Shown here one piece after another: positions 37,951 to 48,891 of a stretch of DNA of 64,000 nucleotides. The DNA comes from Microcoleus sp. bin38.metabat.b11b12b14.051 (GTDB lineage: Bacteria > Cyanobacteriota > Cyanobacteriia > Cyanobacteriales > Microcoleaceae). The position numbers and the translations under genes are program-made. Where the stretch lies: the NCBI RefSeq assembly GCF_013299165.1, contig NZ_JAAFKD010000003.1, forward strand, positions 357,873 through 421,872. The letters are read 5' to 3'. The notes beneath the pieces are model-generated. The model ran no database searches and was not told the origin of the DNA. It worked only from the letters and a program-made list of their open reading frames with translations. Position 1 is the first letter of the stretch, and the number at the start of each line of letters is the position of its first letter.

Positions 37951-40900
37951 ATGACAGAAAAAAAAGAAATTGTTTTTCGCAATCGAGTTGTTGACAAAGG
38001 TCAGCTCAAAAAATTAATCTCTTGGTCTTTCATGAACTATGGAACGGCCCGCACGGCGCAAATGGCAGACAAACTCAAAGACTTGGGTTTCCGCTTTGCA
38101 ACCAGAGCAGGAGTTTCAATTAGTGTAGACGACCTGCAAGTACCGCCCATCAAACGACAACTGCTCGAAGCAGCCGAAGAAGAAATCCGAATCACCGAAC
38201 AGAAATACACCAGAGGCGAAATCACCGAAGTCGAACGCTTTCAGAAAGTAATCGACACCTGGAACAGCACCTCAGAAGACCTCAAAGACGAAGTAGTCAA
38301 AAACTTCCGAGCCACAGACCCCCTCAACTCGGTATATATGATGGCCTTCTCCGGCGCCCGGGGCAACATCTCCCAAGTGCGGCAACTCGTCGGAATGCGC
38401 GGATTGATGGCAGACCCCCAAGGCGAAATCATCGACTTGCCAATTAAAACCAACTTCCGCGAAGGACTCACCGTCACCGAATACATCATCTCCTCCTACG
38501 GCGCGCGCAAAGGCCTCGTAGACACCGCCCTCCGCACCGCCGACTCCGGCTACCTCACGCGCCGCTTAGTAGACGTATCCCAAGACGTAATCGTGCGGGA
38601 AGTAGACTGCGGCACCCAGCGCGGAATTCGCGTCCGCCCCATGACCGACGGCGCAACCGTGCTGATTCCCCTCAAAGACCGCCTTCTGGGCCGCGTATTT
38701 GCCCAAGACGCGGTGCACCCCAAAACAGGCGAAATCGTATCCTACGGCAGCGAAAAAGCCGTCCGCAACCAGCCAATTACCGAAGAACTCGCAGGCGAAA
38801 TCGGCAAAGCCGGAGTCGCAGAAGTCTACCTGCGATCGCCCCTCACCTGCGAAGCCACCCGTTCCGTCTGCCAGTGCTGTTACGGCTGGAGCCTCGCCCA
38901 CTCCAAAATGGTAGACATGGGAGAAGCCATCGGGATTATCGCCGCTCAGTCGATCGGCGAACCCGGAACCCAGCTCACCATGCGAACCTTCCACACAGGC
39001 GGCGTATTTACCGGAGAAGTCGCCAAACAAGAACGCGCACCATTTCCCGGCACCGCCAAATTCAAAAACCTCCGCACCCGCGCCTTCCGCACCAGACACG
39101 GCGAAGAAGCCCTCGTCGCCGAAAACAACGGCAAACTCGTACTCGAGGGCGACGGCTATGAAGAAGGCAAATCCGGCGCCAAAAATCAGAAACTCAAAGT
39201 AGAATTCGCGATCGCCCAAGGCTCAACAGTCATGGTCAAAGACGGACAGCACGCCATCACCAGTCAAATCCTCGCCGAAGTCCCCATCATCGGCCGCGCC
39301 GCCCGCAAAACCACAGAAAAAGTCACCACCGACGTAGCCTCCGACCTCGCCGGCGAAGCCAAATTTGCCGACCTCGTACCCGAAGAAAAAACCGACCGCC
39401 AAGGCAACACCACCCGCACCGCCAGCCGGGGCGGGCTGATTTGGATACTCTCCGGCGAAGTCTACAACCTGCCCCCCGGCGCCGAACCGGCCGTCAAAAA
39501 CGGCTCCCGCATCGCCGCCGAAAGCGTCATCGCCGAAACCAAACTGATCTCAGAACACGGCGGCGTCGTCCGCATCGCCGACGAACGCGAAATCGAAATC
39601 ATCACCGCCCAAGTCCTGCTCGACCAAGCGATCGTCCGTGCCGAAAGCGCCGGTGGCCGCGAACACTACGTCATCGAAACCTCCTCCAACCAGCGGTTCT
39701 CCCTCAAAACCGCCCCCGGCAGCAAAGTCATCAACGGCGAAGTAGTCGCCGAACTCCTCGACGACAGCTACCGCACCGCCACCGGAGGCATCGTCAAATA
39801 CGCCGGAGTCGAAGTCCACAAACGCGGCAAAGCCAAACTCGGCTACGAAGTCGTCAAAGGCGGCACCCTGCTGTGGATTCCCGAAGAATGCCACGAAGTC
39901 AACAAAGACATCTCCCTGCTCCTAGTCGAAGACGGCCAATACGTCGAAGCCGGAACCGAAGTCGTCAAAGACATCTTCTGCCAAACCAGCGGCGCCGTAG
40001 AAGTCACCCAGAAAAACGACATCCTCCGCGAAATCGTCATCAAACCCGGAACCCTCCACGCCGTCGATCGCCCCCCGCTCACCCTAGGCGAAGGACAAAT
40101 AGTCAACGCCGGTCAAGAAATCGAACCAGGCTTAATTGCCGAAGAATTGGGCTACGCCGAATACATCGAAACCCCCGAAGGCCCAGCCCTACTGCTGCGC
40201 CCCGTTATCGAATTCCCAGTCCCCGACAAACCGCCCGTACCTTCCCAGACAGCCCTCAACGAATCGATCGCCCTCAAAGCAGTCCAGCGCCTCCCCTACA
40301 AAGACGGAGAGCGCGTCAAATCCGTCGAAGGACTCGAACTGCTGCGGACTCAGCTCATTCTCGAAATCGGCTCCGGAGCCCCCCAACTAGCAGCAGACAT
40401 CGAACTGTTGCCCGACGAATCCGACACCGACGACGAATTCGCCGAAACTGAAGCAGCCGATGCAGCCAACAGCGATCTAGCATTAGTCGAAGGCCAGGGC
40501 GATCGCACCTCCAAAGCCTTCCGCTTGCAGCTAGTAATCCTGGAATCGCTAGTCATCCGCCGCGACGTATCCGCAGACCCCACCCAAGGCAGCACCCACA
40601 CCAGACTTTTGGTAGAAGACGGACAGTCGATCGCCCCAGGCGCAGTCGTAGCCCGCACCGAAATCCTCTGCAAAGAAGCAGGCATCGTCCGCGGCATCCG
40701 CGAAGGACAAGGCGAACCCGTCCGCAGGCTCCTAGTCATGCGCTCCGCCGACTCCATCTCTGTTTCCGTCGCCAGCACCCCAGAAGTCAGCCCAGGTCAG
40801 CTCCTAGTAGCCGGAACCGAAGTCGCCCCCGGCGTCATCCTCGAAGAATCCGGTCAAGTCGTCAAAGTCACGCCCGCATCCGACACCGAACCCGCCCAAA

Positions 40901-42057
40901 TCCTGCTGCGAGTAGCCCGCCCCTACCGCGTCTCCGCCGGAGCCGTACTCCACGTAGACGACGGCGACCTCGTACAGCGCGGAGACAACCTCGTCATCCT
41001 CGTCTTCGAGCGCGCCAAAACCGGAGACATCATCCAAGGCCTACCGCGGATTGAAGAACTCCTCGAAGGACGCAAGCCAAAAGAAGCCTGCATTCTCGCC
41101 AAACGCCCCGGCACCGCTCAAGTCGCTGTAGATGACGACATTGTAGAACTCGCCGTAGTCGAAGACGACGGCCGCATCGAGCAATATCCCTTGTTACCCG
41201 GTCAAAACCCCATCGTCTCCGACGGACAGCGCGTCGGCGTCGCCGAAGCCTTAACCGACGGCCCCGCCAACCCCCACGAAATTCTCGAAGTATTCTTCCA
41301 AGTTCTCAAAGAACGCCAGCCTACCTTCGAGGCAGCCTTGGAGAGCTTCCAGCAAGTGCAGACCTTTTTAGTCAACGAAGTGCAATCCGTCTATCAGTCT
41401 CAAGGCGTAGATATTTCCGACAAACACATCGAAGTGATTGTCCGCCAGATGACCAACAAAGTCCGCATGGAGGACGGCGGCGACACCACCATGCTCCCGG
41501 GCGAGTTAGTCGAACTGCGACAAGTCGAACAAGTCAACGAAGCCATGTCCATCACCGGCGGCGCACCCGCCGACTACACCCCCGTACTGCTGGGCATTAC
41601 CAAAGCATCACTCAATACCGACAGCTTCATTTCCGCAGCTTCCTTCCAAGAAACGACTCGGGTACTCACCGAAGCTGCGATCGAAGGCAAATCCGACTGG
41701 CTGCGCGGCCTCAAAGAAAACGTGATCATCGGCCGCCTGATTCCCGCCGGCACCGGATTCAACGCCTACGAAGATGCCAGCGTCCAGGATGCCGGTTTTG
41801 ACGGTGCCGTCTTTGACGACGAGCTCCAAGATTTGCAAGAAGATGTCGTGTTGGACGATCGCACAGCCCGCCGCAAGTATACGATCGAAAGCGCTTTCGA
41901 GATCGACCGCACCCCTGAAATTGAGTCCGAAGAGGATTTTGAGGAAGTTGAGGTTGATGACGACGATTTTGTCGGCTTGGCTGAGGAGGATTCTTTGGGG
42001 GCCGGCGCTGACGATGACGACGATATCGATTATGACTTCGATGAGGACGAGGACTAA
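37951..42057 (+). CDS. rpoC2: RNA polymerase beta-prime subunit (C-terminal part)
   Basis: The 1368-residue protein starts [19 protein letters not shown] and has [27 protein letters not shown] (zinc), and the trigger-loop segment [21 protein letters not shown] very long insertion (about residues 345-980, repeated beta-rich SBHM-type domains) splits the trigger loop; this is the SI3 insertion of cyanobacterial polymerases. [20 protein letters not shown] marks the return to the core. The end is highly acidic ([15 protein letters not shown]). A rho-independent terminator follows. Confidence 0.98.
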   Translation: MTEKKEIVFRNRVVDKGQLKKLISWSFMNYGTARTAQMADKLKDLGFRFATRAGVSISVDDLQVPPIKRQLLEAAEEEIRITEQKYTRGEITEVERFQKVIDTWNSTSEDLKDEVVKNFRATDPLNSVYMMAFSGARGNISQVRQLVGMRGLMADPQGEIIDLPIKTNFREGLTVTEYIISSYGARKGLVDTALRTADSGYLTRRLVDVSQDVIVREVDCGTQRGIRVRPMTDGATVLIPLKDRLLGRVFAQDAVHPKTGEIVSYGSEKAVRNQPITEELAGEIGKAGVAEVYLRSPLTCEATRSVCQCCYGWSLAHSKMVDMGEAIGIIAAQSIGEPGTQLTMRTFHTGGVFTGEVAKQERAPFPGTAKFKNLRTRAFRTRHGEEALVAENNGKLVLEGDGYEEGKSGAKNQKLKVEFAIAQGSTVMVKDGQHAITSQILAEVPIIGRAARKTTEKVTTDVASDLAGEAKFADLVPEEKTDRQGNTTRTASRGGLIWILSGEVYNLPPGAEPAVKNGSRIAAESVIAETKLISEHGGVVRIADEREIEIITAQVLLDQAIVRAESAGGREHYVIETSSNQRFSLKTAPGSKVINGEVVAELLDDSYRTATGGIVKYAGVEVHKRGKAKLGYEVVKGGTLLWIPEECHEVNKDISLLLVEDGQYVEAGTEVVKDIFCQTSGAVEVTQKNDILREIVIKPGTLHAVDRPPLTLGEGQIVNAGQEIEPGLIAEELGYAEYIETPEGPALLLRPVIEFPVPDKPPVPSQTALNESIALKAVQRLPYKDGERVKSVEGLELLRTQLILEIGSGAPQLAADIELLPDESDTDDEFAETEAADAANSDLALVEGQGDRTSKAFRLQLVILESLVIRRDVSADPTQGSTHTRLLVEDGQSIAPGAVVARTEILCKEAGIVRGIREGQGEPVRRLLVMRSADSISVSVASTPEVSPGQLLVAGTEVAPGVILEESGQVVKVTPASDTEPAQILLRVARPYRVSAGAVLHVDDGDLVQRGDNLVILVFERAKTGDIIQGLPRIEELLEGRKPKEACILAKRPGTAQVAVDDDIVELAVVEDDGRIEQYPLLPGQNPIVSDGQRVGVAEALTDGPANPHEILEVFFQVLKERQPTFEAALESFQQVQTFLVNEVQSVYQSQGVDISDKHIEVIVRQMTNKVRMEDGGDTTMLPGELVELRQVEQVNEAMSITGGAPADYTPVLLGITKASLNTDSFISAASFQETTRVLTEAAIEGKSDWLRGLKENVIIGRLIPAGTGFNAYEDASVQDAGFDGAVFDDELQDLQEDVVLDDRTARRKYTIESAFEIDRTPEIESEEDFEEVEVDDDDFVGLAEEDSLGAGADDDDDIDYDFDEDED

Positions 42058-42073
42058 TTTGAAAATTTAGGCT

Positions 42074-42115
42074 ACCGCGCAGCTAGCAGTCTTGCAAAAG
42101 CTGCGCGGTTTTTTT
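42074..42115 (+). terminator. Rho-independent terminator after rpoC2
   Basis: 'accgcgcagct' pairs with 'agctgcgcggt' across a 14-base loop and is followed by TTTTTTT. It lies 16 bp past the rpoC2 stop and probably ends the rpo transcript. Confidence 0.93.
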
Positions 42116-42595
42116 GCTCAACAGCAACGTACTCTCTTACGCCTTTGATTACTTGAAAATTATGATGTTGTTTTCTGCTCTTACCCGCAGAGAACTAGGG
42201 AAGCGATCCGATCGCATTTTAAACTCGCAGGATTGCTTAAACGCGCTCCTTGGTGTCTGCTGAAGGCAGAAGGCTTTTGTCTGAATGCCTCAGTTATAGC
42301 AGTGGGCCGCTTGACAGTAGACAGCTTGCGCGAAAAGCGACTTGTCCCGAGCGAAGTCGAGGGAAGTCGAAGAGTGGACAGTTGCTTCGTCAAGGAAATC
42401 AAACCGTTTCTGCTATGGGCTATAGGCTCTATTCATGAGGTTATTTATGTCCTCACCGCTGTGGCGATTGCTATAAAATTCCAGATAAATGGATAGTGCA
42501 AGAGTTTTAATTGTTTGAACTCACCAAACAATTAAAACTCTGACTAAACGTTAGGAAAATCTGACTTATTCCTAATGTTTAAGAGTTCGTTCGCT
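42116..42595. other. Noncoding stretch with repeat remnants
   Basis: No gene supported. It holds a 'cttgtcccgagcgaagtcga' repeat with 'gacagt' heptamers (42310-42385) and an inverted repeat 'gagttttaattgtttg' with 'caaacaattaaaactc' at 42491-42529 that could end the receiver-gene transcript from the right. Confidence 0.6.
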
Positions 42596-42988
42596 TTAGG
42601 GTAGCAAAGCTTTGATCCGATCGACAAACTCTTGATGATCTACTACAGGTTTGGAAATGTAACCGTCTGCACCGCTTTGATCTAGGAAGGTTTCTCGATC
42701 GCCAGCCATCGCGTGAGCAGTTACCAAAATAATCGGCAGCGAGGCTGTTAGCGGGTCTGCTTTCAGCAGTTGGGTAATCTTGATGCCGTCTACGGCTTTT
42801 CCCTGGTACACGCTCCGCGAAAGAGACACGTCCATTAATATCAAATCGGCTTCGCCGGATGCTGCAATCTGCATTACTTCTTCCACGTTTTCCGTATGCT
42901 TCACGGCTAAGCCACCCCGCTTAGTCAGTATTTTGGAAAAAACCCGAGCATTAACCAAATCGTCCTCTACAATCAGAACGGTTTTCAT
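42596..42988 (-). CDS. CheY-like single-domain response regulator
   Basis: The 130-residue protein is a bare receiver domain: acidic pair in LIVEDDLVNARV (Asp9, Asp10), phospho-acceptor Asp53 in LILMDVSLS, Thr in IILVTAHAM and Lys in GYISKPV. There is no output domain, so it must act on partner proteins, as CheY or DivK do. An alpha4-beta5 face with AGDRETFLDQSGADGYISKP is of the DivK-like cyanobacterial type. No kinase gene is adjacent, so the cognate kinase is unknown. Confidence 0.92.
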   Translation of the reverse strand: MKTVLIVEDDLVNARVFSKILTKRGGLAVKHTENVEEVMQIAASGEADLILMDVSLSRSVYQGKAVDGIKITQLLKADPLTASLPIILVTAHAMAGDRETFLDQSGADGYISKPVVDHQEFVDRIKALLP

Positions 42989-43859
42989 AAATAAATATGG
43001 GAAGTATGGAAACTTTGCGACTTGAGTCCAAAGAGGAACACGGCACGAGGACTACATTCCCCGTCAAAAATGCAGAGTTTTTCGCGCCGTCAGCCGGGAA
43101 CCCTGCAAAACCCGCATATATATCATCGACCCGCTAAATGTCAGAGGATGTACAGATGCTCAGCAGCACCCTGTACCATAATTTAGACTACTACACACAG
43201 ACAGTTTAGTTGTTTTTAAGAACTAGATGTGACACTGGTGAGAGTCTCCACATTCCCCGGTAGCAGGTTTCTAGTATCCTATTTTTAGCTCGAACCTGCG
43301 ACTGAGAGTCGGTAAGGTGTGACAATTATTTTCTTTCCTGCTCTTAGAATCAAGCAACTTTTATGCACGTACTTTCGCCCCGGCATTTGGAGTAGCAAAT
43401 CTAGCGAGAGATTGTTGGGGATTCCCAATTCGGGCGTTGAGAGCGATCGAGACGGCCCAAAAGATGAGGCTTCCGTCGATCGACCAAATATCCGACTACG
43501 AAGCCGATCGGCGTGACTTTTTGACTGCTGAATTCTTCAATATCGGCATTTGTGAGCGATTATAAGGAAAAGCAGGCAGGTGAATCAACCTTCTCACGGC
43601 GGGGGGTAAATAGACAGACAGGCACAAAAGTCGGCAACATAGAGGTTAGTGTAAGAGTGGAGAGCAAGAGGCAAGTGTTCCCCGTCTTCGGCATTCTCAC
43701 CACTGCTTTCACCGATTAAATTTATTTTGCTCCTCCGGCTGAAGGGTTTTTGTCGAACTTTCGGTTCGCCTGCGGCAAACGCTTTTCATTCAAGACAGGC
43801 AACCTGAGCATTATTGACAGAGGCTGTCTGCACTCAGGAATTAACGGACACAAGGACTC
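42989..43859. other. 871-bp gap before the topoisomerase gene
   Basis: No gene supported on either strand. A weak stem 'gcaggtt'/'aacctgc' lies at 43265-43302. The rest is ordinary mixed sequence that should hold promoters for both flanking genes. Confidence 0.5.
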
Positions 43860-46409
43860 ATGGCTAAACAACTCAACCTACTTTCCGGGCAAGTAATTTC
43901 TACGGCTCTGCACGCCGAGATGCAGCAATCGTACCTCGAATATGCCATGAGTGTGATTGTCGGGCGAGCTTTGCCTGATGTCCGCGACGGTTTAAAACCT
44001 GTTCACCGTCGAATTTTATACGCGATGCACGAACTCGGTTTGACGCCAGACAGACCTTACCGCAAGTGCGCCCGGGTAGTGGGAGATGTTTTGGGAAAAT
44101 ATCACCCCCATGGCGACCAATCAGTTTACGACGCTCTGGTGCGAATGGTTCAGGAGTTTTCGAGCCGCTATCCTTTGCTAGCAGGTCACGGTAATTTCGG
44201 CTCGGTGGACAATGACCCGGCTGCTGCGATGCGTTACACGGAAACTAGGCTGGCACCGATCGCCCACGAAGCTATGCTAACCCAAGTCGGTGACGCAACT
44301 GTTGATTTTACTGCCAACTTTGACAGTTCCCAGCAGGAACCGACGGCGCTACCGGCTCAGTTGCCGTTTTTGGTACTCAACGGCTGTAGCGGCATTGCTG
44401 TGGGCATGGCAACCAATATCCCGCCACACAATTTGGGCGAGGTGGTAGATGGTTTAATTGCTTTGATTGAAAACCCGGATCTCTCAGATCAGAAGTTGCT
44501 GGAACTGATTCCCGGCCCAGATTTCCCCACCGGAGGGGAAATTGTCGCCTCTGAGGGCATTTTTGATGCCTATACTAAGGGTCGAGGCAGCATTGCGGTC
44601 AGGGGTGTGGCAGGGGTGGAAGAAGTGCCTGGAAATCGCAAGGTGCGGACTAAAACGGCGATCGTCGTGACGGAATTTCCGTTTCAAGTCAATAAGGCGG
44701 GTTGGATTGAAAAGGTCGCAGAGTTGGTGAATGCCGGTCGCCTCGACGGTATTGCAGATTTGCGCGATGAGAGCGATCGCGACGGCATTCGAGTTGTAAT
44801 TGAACTCAAGCGGGAATTTACCCCTGAAGCGGTTCTGGCTCGACTTTACCAACAAACTGACCTGCAAACAAATTTTGGTGCAATTTTGCTGGCAATTGTG
44901 AACGGTCAACCCCGACAGTTGACCCTCAGACAGTTATTGCAGGAATTTCTGAATTTCCGAGAAGTGACTCTTACCCGCCGCTACAATTACGAGTTGCAGG
45001 CGGCAGAACGTCGCTGTCATATTGTCCAAGGCTTAATGTTGGCTTTGACAAATCTTGATACTGCGATCGACATTCTGAGAAATTCTCCTGACGGCACTAC
45101 TGCTAAGCAAACTTTCCAAGTTCGCCTCGATTTGAGCGAAAGTCAAGCTGATGCGATTTTGGCGATGCCGATGCGCCGGTTGACTGGTTTGGAAAGGCAA
45201 AATTTGCAATCCGAGTTTGATGAGTTGATGGCAAACATTCAAGAATTGCAGCGGTTGTTGAGCGACAGGCGCGAACTCTTGAAGGCTTTGAAAAAGGAAT
45301 TTCGCTCGCTCAAACGTAAGTACGCTGACCCGCGCCGCACAAAATTCGCCAAGGGTGCAGGAGGTGAGGGAAAAGCCGAACCGCAAGTTTCTAGTAAGAA
45401 AAACTCTGGTGTCAAGCCGTTGTTGCCGGCAACGATTCAGACTAACTTATTGCCTGTTGTAGAACCAGAGGAAACTATTGTTGAATTTACGCACAAGCAG
45501 TACGTGCGCCGCACGCCTGCGGGGGAACGCGCGCGCTCGAAAAGTCGCGAAAAGTCGGTTCCAGCTTTAGAAAAAAATGATGATTTTATTGTGACGGCAA
45601 ACCTGACGAAAACCGATCGCACTTTGGTCGTCCTCACTCCTAATGGCAAAGCTTACCCTCTGAAAGTGGCCGATATTCCTAGCAGCCAAAAAGACCGCGG
45701 CACGCCGATTGTCGGTTTGTTGTCGCCGAGTGCTACTAAAGAAAGTGCAGGCCGCGCTTTTTCAGAAATCACGATCGCACACTTTGTTTTGCCCGAAAGT
45801 TCCGAAGCCGCAGATTTGGTAACTCTGACTCAGCAAGGGAAAATTAAGCGCTTGCCGATGCAGGAATTTGCTGATTTGACTAATCGCGGCATTACCGTTG
45901 TTAAACTCAAGGAGGACGATCGGCTCCGCACTGCTAGTCTGAGCAAAGTTGGCGACCAAGTAGCCGTCGCAACTTCTGGAGGCCGAGTCCTGCGATTTGA
46001 TGTCGATGACGAACAACTCCCGCCCATGGGCCGCACCGCCCAGGGGTCTCAAGTAACGAGATTGCGGAAGCAGGAACAGTTGGTAGGCTGCATCACTATC
46101 GACCCGGAAGACAGTCTGGTGCTATTTTCGGAGTTGGGTTGGGCAAAACGAATGCCTGCCGGTTCTGTTAGGCTGACTAACCGCGGCGAAATTGGTACTC
46201 AAGCTTTTCGCTTCGCTGAACCTAAGGATGCTTTAGTTGGCTTGCTGTCGGCTGTTCCGGGTACGGATGTTAAACTTTTTACTAATTCTGGTCGCTGGCT
46301 GCGATCGACTACTGATGCTATAGCTTTTTGGGGGAAAGATGCTCCGGGCGATCGGGTTTTTGACCTCAATCCCGGTGAAAGAATTATCAAGGTTATTAGC
46401 AGTCAATAG
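43860..46409 (+). CDS. gyrA: Type IIA topoisomerase subunit A (GyrA/ParC family)
   Basis: The 849-residue protein has the breakage-reunion domain with catalytic Tyr126 (AAMRYTETR), [34 protein letters not shown] and the coiled-coil tower. The C-terminal beta-pinwheel begins near residue 535. In true gyrases the first blade carries the GyrA box (QRRGGKG type); here the aligned stretch is ARSKSREKS (about 558-566) and no intact box is seen. This favours a ParC-like paralogue or a gyrase-derived topo IV. The position of E. coli Ser83 is occupied by Gln87. It pairs with a GyrB/ParE subunit outside the window. Symbol is tentative. Confidence 0.8.
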   Translation: MAKQLNLLSGQVISTALHAEMQQSYLEYAMSVIVGRALPDVRDGLKPVHRRILYAMHELGLTPDRPYRKCARVVGDVLGKYHPHGDQSVYDALVRMVQEFSSRYPLLAGHGNFGSVDNDPAAAMRYTETRLAPIAHEAMLTQVGDATVDFTANFDSSQQEPTALPAQLPFLVLNGCSGIAVGMATNIPPHNLGEVVDGLIALIENPDLSDQKLLELIPGPDFPTGGEIVASEGIFDAYTKGRGSIAVRGVAGVEEVPGNRKVRTKTAIVVTEFPFQVNKAGWIEKVAELVNAGRLDGIADLRDESDRDGIRVVIELKREFTPEAVLARLYQQTDLQTNFGAILLAIVNGQPRQLTLRQLLQEFLNFREVTLTRRYNYELQAAERRCHIVQGLMLALTNLDTAIDILRNSPDGTTAKQTFQVRLDLSESQADAILAMPMRRLTGLERQNLQSEFDELMANIQELQRLLSDRRELLKALKKEFRSLKRKYADPRRTKFAKGAGGEGKAEPQVSSKKNSGVKPLLPATIQTNLLPVVEPEETIVEFTHKQYVRRTPAGERARSKSREKSVPALEKNDDFIVTANLTKTDRTLVVLTPNGKAYPLKVADIPSSQKDRGTPIVGLLSPSATKESAGRAFSEITIAHFVLPESSEAADLVTLTQQGKIKRLPMQEFADLTNRGITVVKLKEDDRLRTASLSKVGDQVAVATSGGRVLRFDVDDEQLPPMGRTAQGSQVTRLRKQEQLVGCITIDPEDSLVLFSELGWAKRMPAGSVRLTNRGEIGTQAFRFAEPKDALVGLLSAVPGTDVKLFTNSGRWLRSTTDAIAFWGKDAPGDRVFDLNPGERIIKVISSQ

Positions 46410-46584
46410 TCAATAGTCATTAGTCATTGGTCATTGGTAATGGGGAATTGGTAATAGGAAATAAGCCTTGTTTTCAGGCTCTGCCTGAGAATACAAAGCC
46501 GGAGGCTCTGCCTCCAATTCCCCAATTCCCCAATTCCCCAATTCCCCAATCTAAAATCTAAAATCTAAAATCTAAAATCGTTTG
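46410..46584. repeat. Short tandem repeats and a small hairpin
   Basis: 'gtcaatagtcattagtcatt' runs (46398-46440), a hairpin 'ggctctgcctgag'/'ggaggctctgcctcc' region (46472-46517), four 'ccccaatt' units and four 'ctaaaat' units ending at the ABC gene start. Confidence 0.85.
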
Positions 46585-48039
46585 ATGCCGCAAGTTGTAT
46601 TAGAAAATATATACAAAAGTTTTCCCCTCCGCCAAGGAGAACAGGGAAAAGTAGCAAATAGCGTCGGAGAAAGTGTCTCGACAGAGACTCCTAGCTCTTC
46701 GTCTAACACTGTTTTGCGACGGATTAACCTGACCGTTCTCGACGGGGAATTCATGGTGTTGGTGGGGCCTTCTGGCTGCGGAAAAAGCACTTTGCTGCGA
46801 TCGATCGCCGGTTTGGAAGTTTTGACAGCCGGTAATATCTGGATTGGCGATCGCCTGCTTAATGATTTGCCTCCTAAAGACCGCAATATCGCTATGGTAT
46901 TTCAAAATTATGCTCTCTACCCTCACTTAAGTGTTTACGACAATCTCGCCTTTGGATTGCGCCGCTCACAAAAGGAAGAAGTCCGAGGGAAGTCGGAAGA
47001 GGGAAGAGGGAATAAGGAAGAAGTCCGAGGGAAGTCGGAAGAAGTCCGAGGAAAGTCGGCAGAAGGAAGAAGGAATAAGGAAGAAGAGACAGAGACAGAA
47101 AAAGCAAGAAGGGAGAAGGCAGAACAAATCAAAAATAAGATAGAAGAGGTTATTAATTATTTAGCTTCTCATGTAAACCAGGAGCAATTATATAGTTCGT
47201 GGCAGGATTTTTTGGTGGGAGCAACTCGCAAATTTCCTCCTGGTTTGCGCTATTTTTCGGAACGGGAAAAGGCGGTAGGAGCAAGAGTCCTGAAGGTGGC
47301 TGAATTATTGCAAATAGAACCGCTTTTACATCGCTTGCCGAAACAACTTTCGGGAGGGCAAAAGCAGCGTGTAGCTTTGGGTAGGGCGATGGCTCGCAAT
47401 CCTGAGGTGTTTTTGATGGACGAACCGCTATCGAATCTTGATGCTAAGTTGAGGGCGGAAACTCGATCGCAAATTGTGCAGTTGCAGCGACAGTTGGGAA
47501 CTACTACTATTTATGTGACTCACGACCAAACCGAAGCGATGACTATGGGCGATCGCATTGCGATTATGAATGCCGGTCAGCTTCAGCAAGTCGCTCAACC
47601 TCTAGAGCTTTACAACAAACCTGCTAATTTGTTTGTGGCTGAGTTTATCGGTTCTCCGCCGATGAATTTTTTACCCGTGCAGTTGACAGCTCCGCTGTTG
47701 ATTTCTCACCCGCTATTTCGCTTTACTTTGCCGGATATTTGGGCGAAAAATCTACAACGATACGACGGGAAAAAGCTGATTTTGGGCATCCGCCCCGAGC
47801 ATCTGAGCATTAACCCTCCTGCTACCAAAAATCTGTCGGTACAAGTGGAACTTGTCGAGGCTTTGGGACATGAAACTTATTTGCGGGTGTGTTTGACTGA
47901 TGCTCCCGCCGTGCGGATGCAGGTGCGGGTTCCTCCTGAGCGATCGATCCGTGTTGGTGAGGAGCTTTGGCTGGCGATCGCCCATGACAAGATTCACTTG
48001 TTCGATCCTGATACCGAATTGGCGATTTTTCCTCGGTAG
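46585..48039 (+). CDS. ABC transporter ATP-binding protein, MalK/UgpC type
   Basis: The ATG at 46585 gives 484 residues. ABC motifs: Walker A GPSGCGKST (61-69), Q-loop (Gln107), signature LSGGQ (255-259), Walker B VFLMDEP (275-281) and the H-loop in VTHDQTEAM. A C-terminal TOBE/OB regulatory part (LILGIRPEHLSI and beyond) places it with MalK/UgpC/ThuK importers of sugars or glycerol-3-phosphate. Residues 128-171 are a repeat-derived Glu/Lys/Arg-rich insertion, and the region to about 230 is also longer than usual. No permease or binding protein is adjacent, so it may serve several transporters, as MsmK-type ATPases do. A TTG one codon upstream is an alternative start. Confidence 0.9.
   Translation: MPQVVLENIYKSFPLRQGEQGKVANSVGESVSTETPSSSSNTVLRRINLTVLDGEFMVLVGPSGCGKSTLLRSIAGLEVLTAGNIWIGDRLLNDLPPKDRNIAMVFQNYALYPHLSVYDNLAFGLRRSQKEEVRGKSEEGRGNKEEVRGKSEEVRGKSAEGRRNKEEETETEKARREKAEQIKNKIEEVINYLASHVNQEQLYSSWQDFLVGATRKFPPGLRYFSEREKAVGARVLKVAELLQIEPLLHRLPKQLSGGQKQRVALGRAMARNPEVFLMDEPLSNLDAKLRAETRSQIVQLQRQLGTTTIYVTHDQTEAMTMGDRIAIMNAGQLQQVAQPLELYNKPANLFVAEFIGSPPMNFLPVQLTAPLLISHPLFRFTLPDIWAKNLQRYDGKKLILGIRPEHLSINPPATKNLSVQVELVEALGHETYLRVCLTDAPAVRMQVRVPPERSIRVGEELWLAIAHDKIHLFDPDTELAIFPR
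46966..47097 (+). repeat. In-frame 'ggaagaagtccgagggaag' repeats inside the ABC ATPase gene
   Basis: Five or so units of 'aagtcggaagagg' and 'aaggaagaagtccgag' type encode KEEVRGKSEEGRG variants between the Q-loop and signature motif. The frame is kept. It resembles the low-complexity insertion in cruA and the run after rpsT. Confidence 0.85.
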
Positions 48040-48260
48040 GGAACATCAAAAAGGTCGATCGATTTGAGATTTGAGATTTTAAATTGACTTGTGGCGCAGT
48101 CAATCTGGATCTTGATCAGGAGCTTTGTCCGATCGCTTGTTCAAATATCTAAAATTTTAGGCTATCCAGATCTGGTGTCGGGGGCTTGCACTCATTTTTG
48201 GGCTGGTCAGAGTTCTCAAAAATCACAAGATTGCATTTTTTTCAAGTTACTGTTATATTA

Positions 48261-48280
48261 ATTTACATAAGCCTTACAAA
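48261..48280 (+). promoter_or_regulatory. Imperfect HLR1-like site before the HLIP gene
   Basis: 'tttacata' and 'cttacaaa' form an imperfect direct repeat 11 bases apart, close to the HLR1 site bound by RpaB (two TTACA-centred repeats 10 apart). The spacing and one base differ, so this is tentative. An 'aaaggag' (about 48289) lies before the start codon. Confidence 0.35.
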
Positions 48281-48303
48281 AGTTAACGAAAGGAGTTCGC
48301 ACT

Positions 48304-48456
48304 ATGCAAGAACAAAAACGCAATGCTTGGGACTGGGGCTTCAGCGCAGGAGCTGAAAATTGGAACGGTCGTTTAGCAATGATTGGTTTCTCTGCCGCTG
48401 TCATCATTGAATTGGTTTCTGGTCAAGGTTTGCTTCACTTCTGGGGCCTGATCTAA
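48304..48456 (+). CDS. High-light-inducible protein (HLIP/SCP)
   Basis: A 50-residue gene with an 'aaaggag' ribosome site 8 bases upstream. It encodes [20 protein letters not shown], then [20 protein letters not shown] and a short tail ending HFWGLI. The chlorophyll-binding motif E-x2-N-x-R-x-A-M (Glu18, Asn21, Arg23) and one transmembrane helix are present. HLIPs bind chlorophyll and carotenoid in thylakoids, associate with photosystem II assembly and chlorophyll synthase, and are induced by high light. A hairpin at 48687 may end the transcript. Confidence 0.95.
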   Translation: MQEQKRNAWDWGFSAGAENWNGRLAMIGFSAAVIIELVSGQGLLHFWGLI

Positions 48457-48548
48457 TACCATTTGAGATTTGAGATTGGGAATGCTTTCCATAAGTGTTT
48501 AGGGTTGCATTCTTTTCTTGAAACTTATTCTTGGAGGCACTCCCGACA

Positions 48549-48617
48549 AAGAAACCGGGTTTTTTACCTAATCTGCGGACTACAGCGCATAATTTTCGTA
48601 AAAAAACCCGGTTTCTG
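48549..48617. repeat. Single GAAACCGGGTTTT repeat unit
   Basis: 'aagaaaccgggttttttacc' and 'aaaaaaacccggtttctgg' form the arms, about 70 bp in total, similar to the unit at 24038-24104. Confidence 0.85.
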
Positions 48618-48686
48618 GCTACCCGTGGGTCAGTCCTAACACTGAATCTAATTTTGTAGTTAAAACTTTTGAGACACTCCAAAGCT

Positions 48687-48712
48687 TGGGAGTTCCTTTG
48701 GGGACTCCCAAA
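48687..48712 (+). terminator. Possible terminator downstream of the HLIP gene
   Basis: 'ttgggagt' pairs with 'actcccaa' (8 bp, 10-base loop), followed by AATTTT. It is more than 200 bp after the HLIP stop, so assignment is uncertain. Confidence 0.5.
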
Positions 48713-48845
48713 ATTTTGCCCGTGCGTTTTTAGCAGCGCAATTTATGCAATAAAATTTACCCACAGCTAATAGCAAATTGCAGCCGTGCGTTTAGTGGCA
48801 CAATGTTTAACAGCGATCGCTCTTTTTAGGGCGAGGGGTGCCGCC

Positions 48846-48872
48846 CCAAAAGAGTGGAAATCACTCTTTTGG
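48846..48872 (-). terminator. Hairpin after sigA
   Basis: A perfect 11-bp stem 'ccaaaagagtg'/'cactcttttgg' with a 5-base loop lies 20 bp past the sigA stop on the minus strand. No T-run follows, so it may stabilise the 3' end or act as a weak terminator. Confidence 0.6.
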
Positions 48873-48891
48873 GTGATGCCAGACAATGACT

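Noticed and set aside
43260..43320. Possible tRNA-like sequence around 'cgaacctgcgactgag'
   Set aside because: The T-arm-like loop has no pairing stem and no acceptor or anticodon arm could be formed.
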